A stretch of 64,000 nucleotides of DNA from Cellulomonas sp. PhB150. Lineage in GTDB: Bacteria > Actinomycetota > Actinomycetes > Actinomycetales > Cellulomonadaceae. The stretch covers positions 372,001-436,000 of the forward strand of contig NZ_RKHX01000003.1 in NCBI RefSeq assembly GCF_003755175.1. Direction: 5' to 3'. The position numbers were made by a program, and so were the translations under genes. Shown here piece by piece: positions 1-9,560 of the stretch (positions are counted from its first letter, which is position 1; each line of letters opens with the position of its first letter). The notes below the pieces were generated by a model, which worked only from the letters and a program-made list of their open reading frames with translations, made no database searches and was not told the DNA's origin.

Positions 1-1426
1 GGATCCCCTCGGCCCCGCCCTCGCGGCCCAGCCCGGACTGCTTCCAGCCGCCGAAGGGCGCCGACGCGTTGGAGACGACACCCACGTTGAGGCCCATCAT
101 CCCGGTCTCCAGGCGCTCGACGAGGCGCTGCCCGCGCGTCAGGCTCTGCGTGTAGGCGTAGGAGACCAGGCCGTACTCGGTGTCGTTCGCGAGCCGGATC
201 GCCTCGTCCTCGTCGTCGAACGTGGCGATCGCCAGCACCGGCCCGAAGATCTCCTCGCGCAGGATCTTGCTCCCCGGCTGGACGTCGTCGAGCACGGTCG
301 CCTCGAAGTACGAGCCGGGCCGGTCGATCGCCGAGCCCCCCGTGCGGACGGTGGCGCCGCGGTCCACGGCGTCGCGGACCAGCGTCTCGGCCTTCTCCAC
401 CGCGCGGTCGTCGATGAGCGGCCCGACGGTCACGCCCTCCTCGGTGCCGCGCCCGACGACGAAGCCGGCGACCTTCTCGGTCACGCGGCGGGAGAACTCC
501 TCGGCGACCGACCGGTGCACGATGAACCGGTTCGCCGCGGTGCACGCCTGCCCGATGTTGCGGAACTTGGCTGCGATCGCGCCCTCGACGGCCCGGTCCA
601 GGTCGGCGTCGTCGAACACCAGGAAGGGCGCGTTGCCGCCGAGCTCCATCGACGTGCGCAGCACCCCGTCTGCGGCCTGCTTGAGCAGCTGCTGCCCCAC
701 CGGCGTCGATCCCGTGAACGAGAGCTTGCGCAGCCGCGGGTCGGCGATGATCGCCTCCGACACCGGCCCGGACGACGAGGTCGTCACGACGTTGAGCACG
801 CCCGCGGGCAGCCCCGCGTCGTGCAGGATCTGCGCGAGGAACAGCGTGGTCAGCGGCGTGAGTGCGGCGGGCTTCACGACCACCGTGCAGCCAGCCGCGA
901 GCGCGGGCGCGATCTTGCGGGTCGCCATCGCGAGGGGGAAGTTCCACGGGGTGATGAGGAAGCACGGCCCGACGGGGTGCTCCGAGACGATCGTCCGCCC
1001 GGTGCCCTCGGGGTTGATGCCGTAGCGCCCCTGGATCCGCGGCGCCTCCTCGCTGAACCAGCGCAGGAACTCGCCGCCGTAGGTGACCTCCCCGCGCGAC
1101 TCGGCCAGGGGCTTGCCCATCTCGATCGTCATGAGCAGCGCGACGTCGTCGGCGCGCTCCTGCAGGAGGTCGAACGCGCGACGCAGGATCTCGGCGCGCT
1201 CGCGTGGGGGCGTCGCCGCCCACGCGGGGAACGCCGCCGACGCGGCGTCCAGCGCGGCGATGCCGTCGTCGGCCGTCGCCGACGCGATCGTCTTGACGGT
1301 CTCGCCCGACGACGGGTCCGTGACGGTCAGCGTCGCGCCGTCCTGGGCAGGGCGCCAGCGGCCACCGATGAACAGTCCGTCGGGGACGCGGGCCAGCAGG
1401 TCGGACTCAGCTTCGTGGGTAGGCAC
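1..1426 (-). CDS. gabD: NAD(P)-dependent succinate-semialdehyde dehydrogenase, partial (3' end missing)
   Basis: Aldehyde dehydrogenase superfamily enzyme that oxidises succinate semialdehyde to succinate, the last step of the GABA shunt. I translated the minus strand directly. About 475 codons are present. Visible motifs are ITPWNFP (cofactor pocket), MELGGNAP with the general-base Glu, and GQACTAANR with the catalytic Cys. The reading ends inside the conserved SGLGREGG...EGI tail, so only roughly 15 C-terminal residues lie outside the window. GTG was chosen as start because no ATG precedes the conserved N-terminus; a GGAGG lies directly against it, so the exact start is uncertain. It lies downstream of pckG in the same direction, separated by a hairpin repeat. 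Substrate assignment rests on overall family resemblance. Confidence 0.88.
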   Translation of the reverse strand, partial: MPTHEAESDLLARVPDGLFIGGRWRPAQDGATLTVTDPSSGETVKTIASATADDGIAALDAASAAFPAWAATPPRERAEILRRAFDLLQERADDVALLMTIEMGKPLAESRGEVTYGGEFLRWFSEEAPRIQGRYGINPEGTGRTIVSEHPVGPCFLITPWNFPLAMATRKIAPALAAGCTVVVKPAALTPLTTLFLAQILHDAGLPAGVLNVVTTSSSGPVSEAIIADPRLRKLSFTGSTPVGQQLLKQAADGVLRTSMELGGNAPFLVFDDADLDRAVEGAIAAKFRNIGQACTAANRFIVHRSVAEEFSRRVTEKVAGFVVGRGTEEGVTVGPLIDDRAVEKAETLVRDAVDRGATVRTGGSAIDRPGSYFEATVLDDVQPGSKILREEIFGPVLAIATFDDEDEAIRLANDTEYGLVSYAYTQSLTRGQRLVERLETGMMGLNVGVVSNASAPFGGWKQSGLGREGGAEGI

Positions 1427-1471
1427 CCTCCGATCGTGCCCCGAGTCGCCGCGTTCTACCCGTCGGCGGCC

Positions 1472-1515
1472 TGCGTTCAGCGTTCCTGCCGACATGTGTG
1501 AGGAACGCTGAGCAC
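1472..1515. repeat. 44-bp hairpin repeat, copy 1
   Basis: A perfect 11-bp inverted repeat (1477-1487 and 1501-1511) with a 13-nt loop, between the pckG stop and the gabD start. The left 20 bases and right 12 bases recur exactly, at identical spacing, at 63191-63234, while the 12 bases between them differ. It could act as a terminator for pckG, but there is no T tract. The conserved-arm, variable-loop design resembles a dispersed intergenic repeat family. Confidence 0.75.
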
Positions 1516-1525
1516 GACGACGGCG

Positions 1526-3373
1526 TCAGTCGTCGAGCGCGGCACGCAGGTGCGCGAGACGGGAGTGCAGCGCGGGCGGCACGCGGTCCCCGAAGGTCGC
1601 GAAGAACTCCTGCGTGAGATCGGCCTCGAGCGCCCACGAGTCGCGGTCGACCTCGAACAGCGCCGCGAGCGCGTCGACGGACAGGTCGAGGCCGTCGGTG
1701 TCGAGCGCGCCGGGTGCGGGCAGCAGCCCGACGGGGCTCGTCACGGCCCCGACGTCCGTGCGCAACCCGCGGGAGCGGTCGACCTGGTCGACGACCCACG
1801 CCAGCACGCGCGAGTTCTCCCCGAACCCGGGCCAGATGAACTGCCCCGACTCGTCCTTGCGGAACCAGTTCACCTGGAACACGAGCGGCTTGTGCTCCAG
1901 CGCGGCCCCGACCTCCAGCCAGTGCTCCCAGTGGTCGGCCATGTCGTACCCGCAGAACGGCATCATCGCGAACGGGTCGCGGCGCAGCTCGCCGACCAGG
2001 CCCTCCGCGGCGGCGGTCCGCTCCGAGGAGATCGTCGCGCCCATGAACACCCCGTGCTCCCAGCTCTCCGCCTGCGCGACGAGCGGCACGTTGGTGGCCC
2101 GGCGCCCGCCGAAGACGATCGCGTCGAGCGCGACGCCCTCCGGGTCGTCCCAGCCGTCGGCGATCGTCGGGCACTGGGCGGCTGCGACCGTGAAGCGCGA
2201 GTTGGGGTGCGCGGCCGGGGTCGGGGAGTCGGGCGTCCAGGGGCGGCCGGTCCAGTCGGTCAGGTGCGCGGGGGCCTCGTCGGTCAGGCCCTCCCACCAG
2301 ACGTCGCCCTCGGGCGTGAGCGCGACGTTGGTGAAGATCGTGTCGTGGCTCAGGGTCTCGATGGCAGCGGGATTGGTGGCCTCGCCCGTGCCGGGTGCGA
2401 CGCCGAAGAAGCCGGCCTCGGGGTTGATCGCGCGCAGCGTGCCGTCGGGGCCGGGCCGCAGCCAGGCGATGTCGTCGCCGATGGTCTCCACCCGCCAGCC
2501 CGGCAGCGTGGGGCGCAGCATCGCGAGGTTCGTCTTGCCGCACGCCGAGGGGAACGCCGCGGCCACGTGGTAGCGGCGGCCGGTCGGCGCGGTCAGGCGG
2601 ATCAGCAGCATGTGCTCGGCGAGCCAGCCCTCGTCGCGGCCCATGACCGAGGCGATGCGCAGCGCGAAGCACTTCTTGCCGAGCAGCGCGTTGCCGCCGT
2701 AGCCGGAGCCGAACGACCAGATCTCGCGCGTCTCCGGGAAGTGCGCGATGTACTTCGTGGTGCTGCAGGGCCACGGCACGTCCGTCGCACCGTCGACGAG
2801 CGGCATGCCGAGCGAGTGCACCGCCGGGACGAACGGGGCGCCCGCCTCGACGAGCTCGCGGACGGCGGTGCCGACGCGCGTCATCACGCCCATGCTCACG
2901 ACGACGTAGGGAGAGTCGGTGACCTGCACGCCGATCTGGGACAGCGGCCCCCCGACCGGACCCATCGAGAAGGGCACGACGTACATCGTCCGGCCGCGCA
3001 TGCTCCCGACGAGCACCTCGTCGAGCTCGGTGCGCATCGCACCCGGCTCGCGCCAGTTGTTCGTCGGGCCGGCGTCCGACTGGTCCTGCGAGCAGATGAA
3101 CGTGCGCGACTCGACGCGGGCCACGTCGTCGGGGTCCGAGCGCGCCAGGTAGCTGCCGGGGCGCAGCGTCGGGTCGAGGGGAAGGAGCGTGCCGGTGCCG
3201 ACCATCTGCGCGATCAGGGCGCGGCGCTCGTCGTCCGAGCCGTCGCACCACACGACCGCGTCGGGCTCGGTGAGCTCGGCGACGGCGGCGACCCAGGCGT
3301 GGACCCCCGTGCGGGCAGCGGCGGAGACGTCGGCGAGAGAGGTGCGGGTGGGTGCGTCGGCCAGCGTGGTCAT
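1526..3373 (-). CDS. pckG: Phosphoenolpyruvate carboxykinase (GTP)
   Basis: Catalyses oxaloacetate + GTP to phosphoenolpyruvate, CO2 and GDP, the entry step of gluconeogenesis. At 615 residues it has the normal length of the GTP-dependent family. The P-loop-like kinase-1a motif [12 protein letters not shown] (about residue 273), the following [10 protein letters not shown] metal-binding segment, and the early [18 protein letters not shown] stretch are all typical. The ATG start has a good AAGGAG about 10 bases upstream and agrees with the family N-terminus; an in-frame extension further upstream is judged untranslated. The gene is divergent from ramB across about 130 bp, so both promoters lie in that gap, and RamB is a plausible regulator (inference). 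Confidence 0.95.
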   Translation of the reverse strand: MTTLADAPTRTSLADVSAAARTGVHAWVAAVAELTEPDAVVWCDGSDDERRALIAQMVGTGTLLPLDPTLRPGSYLARSDPDDVARVESRTFICSQDQSDAGPTNNWREPGAMRTELDEVLVGSMRGRTMYVVPFSMGPVGGPLSQIGVQVTDSPYVVVSMGVMTRVGTAVRELVEAGAPFVPAVHSLGMPLVDGATDVPWPCSTTKYIAHFPETREIWSFGSGYGGNALLGKKCFALRIASVMGRDEGWLAEHMLLIRLTAPTGRRYHVAAAFPSACGKTNLAMLRPTLPGWRVETIGDDIAWLRPGPDGTLRAINPEAGFFGVAPGTGEATNPAAIETLSHDTIFTNVALTPEGDVWWEGLTDEAPAHLTDWTGRPWTPDSPTPAAHPNSRFTVAAAQCPTIADGWDDPEGVALDAIVFGGRRATNVPLVAQAESWEHGVFMGATISSERTAAAEGLVGELRRDPFAMMPFCGYDMADHWEHWLEVGAALEHKPLVFQVNWFRKDESGQFIWPGFGENSRVLAWVVDQVDRSRGLRTDVGAVTSPVGLLPAPGALDTDGLDLSVDALAALFEVDRDSWALEADLTQEFFATFGDRVPPALHSRLAHLRAALDD

Positions 3374-3505
3374 GTCCTCGAGCTCCTTCCGCAGGCCTCG
3401 GGCGGCCCACGTCCTGTGCGTGAGAACCATCGTGTCGTCAAGCCTGGCCGGAATGCGGGCCCGTTCGGGTGTCAAGCATCGCGGTTCTTGACGTACGGTC
3501 AGGAT

Positions 3506-4963
3506 GTGACCACATCGGACGACGACGGCGACTCCCTGGTGCTCGGTCGCCGTGTGCGGCACCTGCGCACGGCGCGCGGGCTGACGCTCGACGCGCTGGG
3601 GGAGCGGGTCGGCGTGACGCCGAGCCTGCTGTCCCTGGTCGAGAACGGGCACCGCGAGCCCCGCCTCGCGCTGCTGCGGAGCATCGCCGACGCGCTCGAC
3701 GTCACCGTCGCCGACCTGCTCGACGCCGAGCCGCCCTCACGCCGGGCCGCCCTCGAGATCGCGCTCGACCGCGCCCAGCGGTCCGCAGGCTTCGAGCGCC
3801 TCGCGCTGCCGACCGTGCGCGCCGGGAAGTCGCTGCCGCTGCCGGTCCTCGAGCACCTCGTCGGCCTGCACGCCGAGCTCGCGCGGCGCGACCTCGAGTC
3901 GGTGGCGACCCCCGAGGAGGCTCGTCGGGCCAACACGCAGATCCGAGTCGAGCGCCAGGAGCGGGACAACTACCTGCCCGAGATCGAGCAGGCCGCCGAG
4001 GCCATGGTGCGCAAGGCCGGCTACACGTCGGGCGCCCTCACGCACCGCGCCGTGTCCCGGATGGCCGAGCAGCTGGGGTTCGCGATCATCCACGTCGACG
4101 ACCTGCCGAGCTCGACCCGCACGGTCACGGACCTGGCGAACGGCCGCATCTACCTGCCGCCCGCGTCGACGCCCGGCGGGCACGGCCTGCGCTCGCTCGC
4201 CCTGCAGGCGATCGCCCACCGGGTGCTGGGCCACGAGCGCCCCTCGTCGTACGACGACTTCCTGCGCCAGCGCATGGAGATCACCTACTTCGCCTCGTGC
4301 GCGCTCATGCCCGAGACGGCCACGGTCGAGCACCTGCAGCAGGCCAAGCGCGAGAAGGACCTCGCGATCGAGGACCTGCGCGACGCGTTCGGCGTGACGC
4401 ACGAGGCCGCGGCGCAGCGGTTCACCAGCCTGGCCACCCACCACCTCGGCATCCCGGTGCACTTCGTGCGGATCGGCGGCGACGGCGCGATCTACCGCGC
4501 GTACGCCAACGACGGCCTGCCGCTGCCGACTGACGTGACGGGCGCGATCGAGGGCCAGCTGGTGTGCCGGAACTGGGGCGTGCGCCGCGCACTGACCCGC
4601 CGCGACCGCTCGTCGGAGTCCTACCAGTACACCGACACCCCGGCCGGCACGTTCTGGTGCTCGACGCAGACCGGCTCGGGCACCACGGGACAGATGGCGC
4701 TGGCGGTCGGCGTGCCGTTCTCGTCGGCCTCGTGGTTCCGCGGCCGCGACACGAGCGTCCGGCACACCTCGACGTGCCCCGACGAGGCGTGCTGCCGCCG
4801 CCCGGCCGCGTCGTCGGCCGCCCGCTGGCAGGACGCGTCCTGGCCGAGCGCGCGCATCCACCAGCAGGTGTTCACCGCTCTGCCGACGGGCGCCTTCCCG
4901 GGCGTGGACGCGCGCGAGGTCTACGCGTTCCTCGACCGCCACGCCCCGCGCCCGGAGGCCTGA
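3506..4963 (+). CDS. ramB: RamB-type short-chain fatty acyl transcriptional regulator
   Basis: Cytoplasmic DNA-binding regulator of 485 residues. An XRE-type helix-turn-helix lies at about residues 12-66 ([20 protein letters not shown]). A central IrrE/ImmA-like domain follows, whose zinc motif is degenerate (AHRVLGHE near 237-244), so peptidase activity is doubtful. The C-terminal domain contains the Cys cluster [12 protein letters not shown]. This order is that of RamB/ScfR proteins, which in actinobacteria control acetate, propionate and glyoxylate genes. Start: GTG at 3506, preceded by a weak AGG; a TTG 18 bases upstream is the alternative. It is divergent from pckG, which suggests control of gluconeogenesis, though I could not identify a clear RamB box. 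Confidence 0.9.
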   Translation: MTTSDDDGDSLVLGRRVRHLRTARGLTLDALGERVGVTPSLLSLVENGHREPRLALLRSIADALDVTVADLLDAEPPSRRAALEIALDRAQRSAGFERLALPTVRAGKSLPLPVLEHLVGLHAELARRDLESVATPEEARRANTQIRVERQERDNYLPEIEQAAEAMVRKAGYTSGALTHRAVSRMAEQLGFAIIHVDDLPSSTRTVTDLANGRIYLPPASTPGGHGLRSLALQAIAHRVLGHERPSSYDDFLRQRMEITYFASCALMPETATVEHLQQAKREKDLAIEDLRDAFGVTHEAAAQRFTSLATHHLGIPVHFVRIGGDGAIYRAYANDGLPLPTDVTGAIEGQLVCRNWGVRRALTRRDRSSESYQYTDTPAGTFWCSTQTGSGTTGQMALAVGVPFSSASWFRGRDTSVRHTSTCPDEACCRRPAASSAARWQDASWPSARIHQQVFTALPTGAFPGVDAREVYAFLDRHAPRPEA

Positions 4964-4972
4964 CCTCCGCCC

Positions 4973-5026
4973 GACCGGTCGGTTGCGCACGCTTCCCGGG
5001 CCGGAGGCGTGCGCAAGCCACCGGTC
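4973..5026 (+). terminator. Strong hairpin after ramB
   Basis: Starting 10 bases past the ramB stop, TTGCGCACGCTTCC (4983-4996) pairs with 5003-5016 over a 6-base loop with one G-T pair. The outer GACCGGT/ACCGGTC arms extend the helix after a small interruption. There is no T tract, which is usual for terminators in very GC-rich actinobacteria. Confidence 0.65.
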
Positions 5027-5084
5027 GTCGGTCTGCGGGGTCGTCGACCTGCGGGGTCGTCGTCGGGGGGCGAGGATCGGACCC

Positions 5085-5522
5085 ATGACCACCACCCCCG
5101 CCTCCGTCGCCCGCGCGGCCGGTCAGGTCGCCCTCGGCGCCGGCCTGCTGTTCGCCGGCACGTCGCACCTGACCACCGCGCGCGAGGAGTTCCAGGCGCA
5201 GGTCCCGTCCTGGTTCCCCGCCGACCCGGACGCGGTCGTGCTTGTCTCCGGCGTCGCCGAGATCGCCCTCGGCGCGGCGCTCGTCGCGACCTGGCGGCAG
5301 CCGGCCCGCGCCTGGGTGGGCGTGGCCGCGGCCGCGTTCTTCATCGGGGTCTTCCCCGGCAACATCGCGCAGCTCGTCGAGCACAAGGACGGGTTCGGCC
5401 TCGACACGGACACCAAGCGCGCGGTGCGGCTGGTGTTCCAGCCGGCGCTCGTCGCCGGGGCCCTGGTGGCGTGCGACAGCATCCGCACGCTGCGGGCGCT
5501 GCGGAAGGCTCGAGCGAGCTAG
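5085..5522 (+). CDS. DoxX-like small integral membrane protein
   Basis: 145 residues with about four hydrophobic segments (approximately 8-25, 45-65, 72-90 and 110-128) and the GLLFAGTSHL start typical of DoxX-like proteins. A GAGG lies about 9 bases before the ATG. The biochemical role of this family is poorly defined; some members link to thiosulfate or redox stress chemistry. It stands alone downstream of the ramB hairpin. Its TAG stop is shared within a CTAG tetranucleotide with the stop of a converging ORF remnant on the other strand. Confidence 0.7.
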   Translation: MTTTPASVARAAGQVALGAGLLFAGTSHLTTAREEFQAQVPSWFPADPDAVVLVSGVAEIALGAALVATWRQPARAWVGVAAAAFFIGVFPGNIAQLVEHKDGFGLDTDTKRAVRLVFQPALVAGALVACDSIRTLRALRKARAS

Positions 5523-5637
5523 CCGGCGAGGATCCGCGCGCGGGCGGCGGCATGCTCGTCGAACAGGATCCCGAACAGCACGAAGAACGCGACCATGTAG
5601 CCCGGCAGCTCCGGCTCGACCGTCTCGTCCCCCTGCG
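5519..5637 (-). pseudogene. Possible 3' remnant of a lost gene
   Basis: The minus strand reads about 39 codons with actinobacterial codon use, ending ...GYMVAFFVLFGILFDEHAA... and then ARARILAG-stop. The stop shares CTAG with the converging DoxX-like gene, as functional convergent genes do elsewhere in this window (33468-33471). Upstream the reading frame loses sense near the end of the GH2 gene. An ATG at 5596 would give only 25 residues. Best read as the C-terminal scar of a deleted gene; a genuine small protein is the alternative. Confidence 0.35.
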
Positions 5638-5658
5638 ATCTCGATGTGGACGGAATTC

Positions 5659-7701
5659 CTAGCGCTCCGTGCGCGCTCCCCGCCGGTTCGGCGCCTCGAT
5701 CGGTGCCGCGTCGACGTACGTCCAGGCCTGCGGGGCGTCCGCGTCGTCGACGAACCAGAGGTGGAGCCGAGCCGAGGGAACTCCGGTCGGCGCGGGGACG
5801 CGCAGCGTCACGGCCTCGGAGAGCACGAACGGCTCGGCCTTGACCGTGTCAGACTCGGCCACCACCTCGGCCCCGCCGGGCGACGGCGACCCCGGCGTCG
5901 ACCACGCGGCACGGACCCGCCCGGCGACGGTGGACGGTCCGTGGTGCGAGACGTGGACGTCGAGCACGAGCGGCTCGGTCGGCAGCGGGATGTCCGCCCC
6001 TGCGTGCGCGGGTACGAGGTCCACGACGAGCGTCGTCGTCGCGTTCACGTGCGCGGGGACGAGCCCGCCGCGGTCCTTGGGGCGACGGTCGGCGTCGACG
6101 ACGCCGGCCATCTCGTGCTCGACGTCGGCGAGCTCGGTGTACACGTAGCCCGCGAACCGGTCGTGGCGGCGCAGCTCCTGGGTCTGCCAGCGCATGCTCC
6201 AGGCGCGCTCGAGGCTCGTGAAGCCCGCGCCGTACTCGCTGTTGAGGATCGGGACGCCGGATCTCGGGTGGTCCGCAGAGCCGTACAGCGACTTGTCGAC
6301 GACGAAGTCCGGGCCGAGCCGGACCTCGAAGTGCTCGAGCGCACCCGTGGCCATCGCGGCCAGGTTGTCGGCCCAGCGCTGCGGGTCCTCGTCGTAGTAG
6401 TGCCAGTCCACGAGGTCGGTCCGCACGTGCGACCAGCCCGAGTTCTCGACGATCGGCCGGGTGTCGTCGAGGGCGCGCAGCGTGTCGTACGAGTGCGCCG
6501 CCGCGGCCGCCCGGTCCGGGCTGCCCGGGATGTCCCAGTCGAGGCCCCACTCCTCGTTCCACAGGCCCCAGACGACGATCGACGAGTGGTTCCCGTCGCG
6601 CTCGACCATCGGGGCGAGCTGCGCCTCGAACGCGTCGGCGGCGGCTGGTGTGAACCGGCTCGGGGCCGGCGGCTCGGCCCACACGAGCATGCCGACGCGG
6701 TCGGCGTGGTGCAGCCAGCGCGGCTCCTCGAGCTTGATGTGCTTGCGCACGAGGTTGTAGCCGAGCTCGGCGGCCAGGTCGATGTCCGCGAGCAGCGCCT
6801 CCTCGCTCGGGGCGGTGAGGCCCGTGCCGGGCCAGTAGCCCTGGTCGAGCACGCCGCGGACGTAGAGCCGCTCGCCGTTGAGGAACAGCTGCTCGCCGCG
6901 CGTCTCGATCCGGCGAAGTCCCGCGGTGACGAGGACACGGTCGTCGGGCTGCCCGTCCGTCACCAGCTCGATCTCGTACAGGAACGGGTCGGCCGGCGAC
7001 CACAGGCGGGGCTCGGGCACGGCGAGTGAGCCCGTCACGCTGCCGTCGTCGGCCCGCTCGAGCTGGACGGACGTCACGCCCAGCCGCGCGACCACCGAGG
7101 CCGACGCGGGGGCGTCGCCCGCGAGGCGGCCGGAGATGGCGAAGCCCGTCAGCGAGTCGCCGCGGACGGCCACCTCGGCCAGGTAGGTCCGCCCCCGGGC
7201 CTCGAGCCAGACGCTCTGCCAGATGCCCGACGTCGGTGTGAACGAGACCCCGTCGTAGTCGTCGCGCGGGATCGAGCGCTGCTTGCCGTGCGGGATCTCC
7301 CGCTTGTCGGCGGGTGCGACCACCTCGACGACGAGCTCGAACGCGTGACCTGGGCGGACGTGGTCGGTGACGTCGATCTCGAAGGAGTCGTAGCCCCCCA
7401 CGTGGCTGCCCACCTCGTGCCCGTCCACCAGGACTCGCGCACTGTGGTGGACCGCGCCGAAGCACAGCACGACGCGGGCCTCGCCCCACGCGGCGGGCAC
7501 CGTGGCGGTCCGGCGGTAGACGCCGCGCTCCATCCAGGTCCGGGCCACGCCCGACGCGGCGGTCTCCCAGGCGAACGGGACGACGATCGTCGCGGAGCCG
7601 GCCTCGGACTCGAGGTCCCACTCGCCGTTGAGGGTCAGCCACGACGCCGAACGGTCGCGGTCCGGGCGCGGGTACTCGGCGCGCGGGAGGGCTGAGGTCA
7701 T
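5659..7701 (-). CDS. Glycoside hydrolase family 2 enzyme (beta-glucuronidase/galactosidase/mannosidase group)
   Basis: A 680-residue cytoplasmic glycosidase (no signal peptide). The order is an N-terminal jelly-roll sugar-binding domain (about 20-180), an Ig-like domain (about 185-280), a TIM barrel (about 285-570) and an extra beta domain. WGLWNEEW carries the presumed acid/base Glu (about residue 383) and ILNSEYG the nucleophile (about 488). The specific beta-glycoside cannot be read from sequence; NEEW differs from the NEP form of classical beta-glucuronidases. ATG at 7701 follows AAGGCACCACC; an ATG 15 bases earlier is possible. It is the last gene of an importer operon, so it probably hydrolyses the imported glycoside. 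Confidence 0.85.
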   Translation of the reverse strand: MTSALPRAEYPRPDRDRSASWLTLNGEWDLESEAGSATIVVPFAWETAASGVARTWMERGVYRRTATVPAAWGEARVVLCFGAVHHSARVLVDGHEVGSHVGGYDSFEIDVTDHVRPGHAFELVVEVVAPADKREIPHGKQRSIPRDDYDGVSFTPTSGIWQSVWLEARGRTYLAEVAVRGDSLTGFAISGRLAGDAPASASVVARLGVTSVQLERADDGSVTGSLAVPEPRLWSPADPFLYEIELVTDGQPDDRVLVTAGLRRIETRGEQLFLNGERLYVRGVLDQGYWPGTGLTAPSEEALLADIDLAAELGYNLVRKHIKLEEPRWLHHADRVGMLVWAEPPAPSRFTPAAADAFEAQLAPMVERDGNHSSIVVWGLWNEEWGLDWDIPGSPDRAAAAAHSYDTLRALDDTRPIVENSGWSHVRTDLVDWHYYDEDPQRWADNLAAMATGALEHFEVRLGPDFVVDKSLYGSADHPRSGVPILNSEYGAGFTSLERAWSMRWQTQELRRHDRFAGYVYTELADVEHEMAGVVDADRRPKDRGGLVPAHVNATTTLVVDLVPAHAGADIPLPTEPLVLDVHVSHHGPSTVAGRVRAAWSTPGSPSPGGAEVVAESDTVKAEPFVLSEAVTLRVPAPTGVPSARLHLWFVDDADAPQAWTYVDAAPIEAPNRRGARTER

Positions 7702-7725
7702 GGTGGTGCCTTTCATGTGCGGGCT

Positions 7726-8595
7726 TCAGCCCTTGACGCTGCCGGCGAGGATGCCGTTGATGAAGTGCTTCTGGAGCACGATGAAGATGAGCAGGAGCGG
7801 GACGAGGGCGATGGACGCCGCGGCGAGGAGCTCGCCCGTGACCGTCGCGTAGTCGGCGCCGATCCGGTTGCCGGTGATGTTCTGCGCGAGCGACGACAGG
7901 ACCACCTGGAGGGTCGCCATCCGGTCGGAGCTGGCGATCACGACCGGCCAGACGAAGTCGTTGTAGATGTTCATCACCGTCAGCACCGCGAGGCCGGCGA
8001 GAGCAGGCCGGATGACCGGCAGGATGATCCGCCAGAAGATGCCGAACTCGGTGCAGCCGTCGACGCGGGCTGCATCGAGCAGCTCGTTCGGGACGGCCGT
8101 GATCACCTGCCGCATCCAGAAGATGGCGAAGGCGTCGACCGCCCCCGGCAGCACGAGCGCCTGGTACGTGTTGACCCAGCCCAGCTCCTTCATCTCCAGC
8201 AGGAGTGGGATGATCAGCACGATCGTCGGGAGCATCAGCGTGATCAGCACGGTGCCGAACAGCACGCCCTTGAACCGGAAGTCGTACTTGGCGAACCCGT
8301 AGGCAGCGAGCGGCGCGAAGAAGAGCGTCAGGCTGCCCTTGAGCAGCAGGACGATCGCCGTGTTCACGAACCCGCGCACGATCGGAACGTCCGCGAACAT
8401 CCGCGTGAAGTTGTCGAGCGTGGCGCTCGACGGGTCGAAACCGAGCGGGTCGTTGATGATCTGCGCCGCGGGCTTGAACGCCGAGAGCACCGCCCACGCG
8501 ACCGGCGCCAGGAAGGCGAGCGCCAGGACGACGAGGAACACCTGGGTGACGACGCCCGGCAGGCGTCGCCGGATGGTGACGGATGGAGTGGTCAT
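7726..8595 (-). CDS. Carbohydrate ABC transporter permease (MalG/CUT1 type)
   Basis: Inner-membrane permease of 289 residues with six hydrophobic segments. The cytoplasmic EAA loop reads DAARVDGCTEFGIFWRIILP, where the ATPase docks. It is the second of two permeases, starting one base after the preceding gene's stop (TGACATG), so translation is coupled. It partners with the adjacent MalF-like permease and the binding lipoprotein to import an oligosaccharide or glycoside. The importer family usually shares a distant MsiK-like ATPase, which fits the absence of an ATPase gene here. Confidence 0.9.
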   Translation of the reverse strand: MTTPSVTIRRRLPGVVTQVFLVVLALAFLAPVAWAVLSAFKPAAQIINDPLGFDPSSATLDNFTRMFADVPIVRGFVNTAIVLLLKGSLTLFFAPLAAYGFAKYDFRFKGVLFGTVLITLMLPTIVLIIPLLLEMKELGWVNTYQALVLPGAVDAFAIFWMRQVITAVPNELLDAARVDGCTEFGIFWRIILPVIRPALAGLAVLTVMNIYNDFVWPVVIASSDRMATLQVVLSSLAQNITGNRIGADYATVTGELLAAASIALVPLLLIFIVLQKHFINGILAGSVKG

Positions 8596-8596
8596 G

Positions 8597-9526
8597 TCAG
8601 TCCTCCGACCGGAGCAGGCGCACGAAGCCGAGCGAGAGCACCATGACGACGATCACGAGCAGGAACGAGTTGGCGGCACCCGTCCCCAGGTCGGCGCGGG
8701 TGATGTGGTCGTAGAGGTACAGGCCTGCAGTCGTCGTCGACCCGTAGGGGCCGCCGTCCGTGACCACGTACGGCTCGGCGAACATCTGGAAGATGGCCAG
8801 CGTCTGGAGCACCACGGCGAACATCAGGGTCCGACGGACGAGCGGCAGCGTCATGCTCCGCAGCTGCCGGAACCGCGACGCACCGTCGATGGATGACGCC
8901 TCGTAGACCGTGGAATCGATGGACTGCAGCCCCGAGAGCAGGATGATGACGATGAACCCCGTCGTCTTCCACAGGAACAGCAGCGCGAGCGTGGGCTTGG
9001 CCCACACGCTCGTGGTCAGCCACCCGACGTCCGGCAGCCCGAGCGCGTTCAGCACCGAGTTCACGGCGCCGTACTGCTGGTCGAAGACGACGACCCAGAT
9101 CTGCGCCACCGCGACGAGCGGCGTCACGAACGGCACCAGGAACGCGACGCGGTAGAAGCCGCGCATCCGGGTCTTCGCGTTGTCCAGGAGGACCGCGACG
9201 AGCAGGGCGACGACGATCTGCACCGGCACGATCAGCAGCCACATGACCGCCGAGTTGCCGAGCGACGACCAGAACGCCGGGTTGGTGAGCAGATAGGTGT
9301 AGTTCCCCCACCCGACCCACTGCGCCGATCCCGAGCCGCGCCAGTCGGTGAAGCTGAGCTGGAGCGTGAACAGCATCGGGTAGACGCCGAACGCCAGGAA
9401 CAGGGCGATGAAGGGGAAGACGAAGACGTAGGGCGCCAGCTTCCGTCGCGACGGAGACCGGTGCGGTCTCCGTCGCGACGTGGCCGACGGCGCCTGCGCC
9501 CGCGGGGGGGCTGGTGCGAGTGTCAA
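8597..9526 (-). CDS. Carbohydrate ABC transporter permease (MalF/CUT1 type)
   Basis: 309-residue membrane protein with a basic, Arg/Pro-rich cytosolic N-terminus (about 1-30) followed by six transmembrane segments. The EAA motif is EASSIDGASRFRQLRSMTLP (about residues 215-234). First permease of the operon, 34 bp downstream of the binding-protein gene. Together the two permeases should form the heterodimeric channel of a CUT1 importer. Substrate is unknown; the downstream GH2 enzyme points to a beta-linked glycoside. Confidence 0.9.
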   Translation of the reverse strand: MTLAPAPPRAQAPSATSRRRPHRSPSRRKLAPYVFVFPFIALFLAFGVYPMLFTLQLSFTDWRGSGSAQWVGWGNYTYLLTNPAFWSSLGNSAVMWLLIVPVQIVVALLVAVLLDNAKTRMRGFYRVAFLVPFVTPLVAVAQIWVVVFDQQYGAVNSVLNALGLPDVGWLTTSVWAKPTLALLFLWKTTGFIVIILLSGLQSIDSTVYEASSIDGASRFRQLRSMTLPLVRRTLMFAVVLQTLAIFQMFAEPYVVTDGGPYGSTTTAGLYLYDHITRADLGTGAANSFLLVIVVMVLSLGFVRLLRSED

Positions 9527-9560
9527 CGGAGTGTCCTCAGGTGCGCAGAGTGCAGGACGG

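Noticed and set aside
1550-3505. Long open frame on the plus strand running through the pckG region into ramB
   Set aside because: It is a shadow of pckG on the opposite strand, made of Arg/Gly/Val-rich low-information sequence; real ramB coding begins near 3506.
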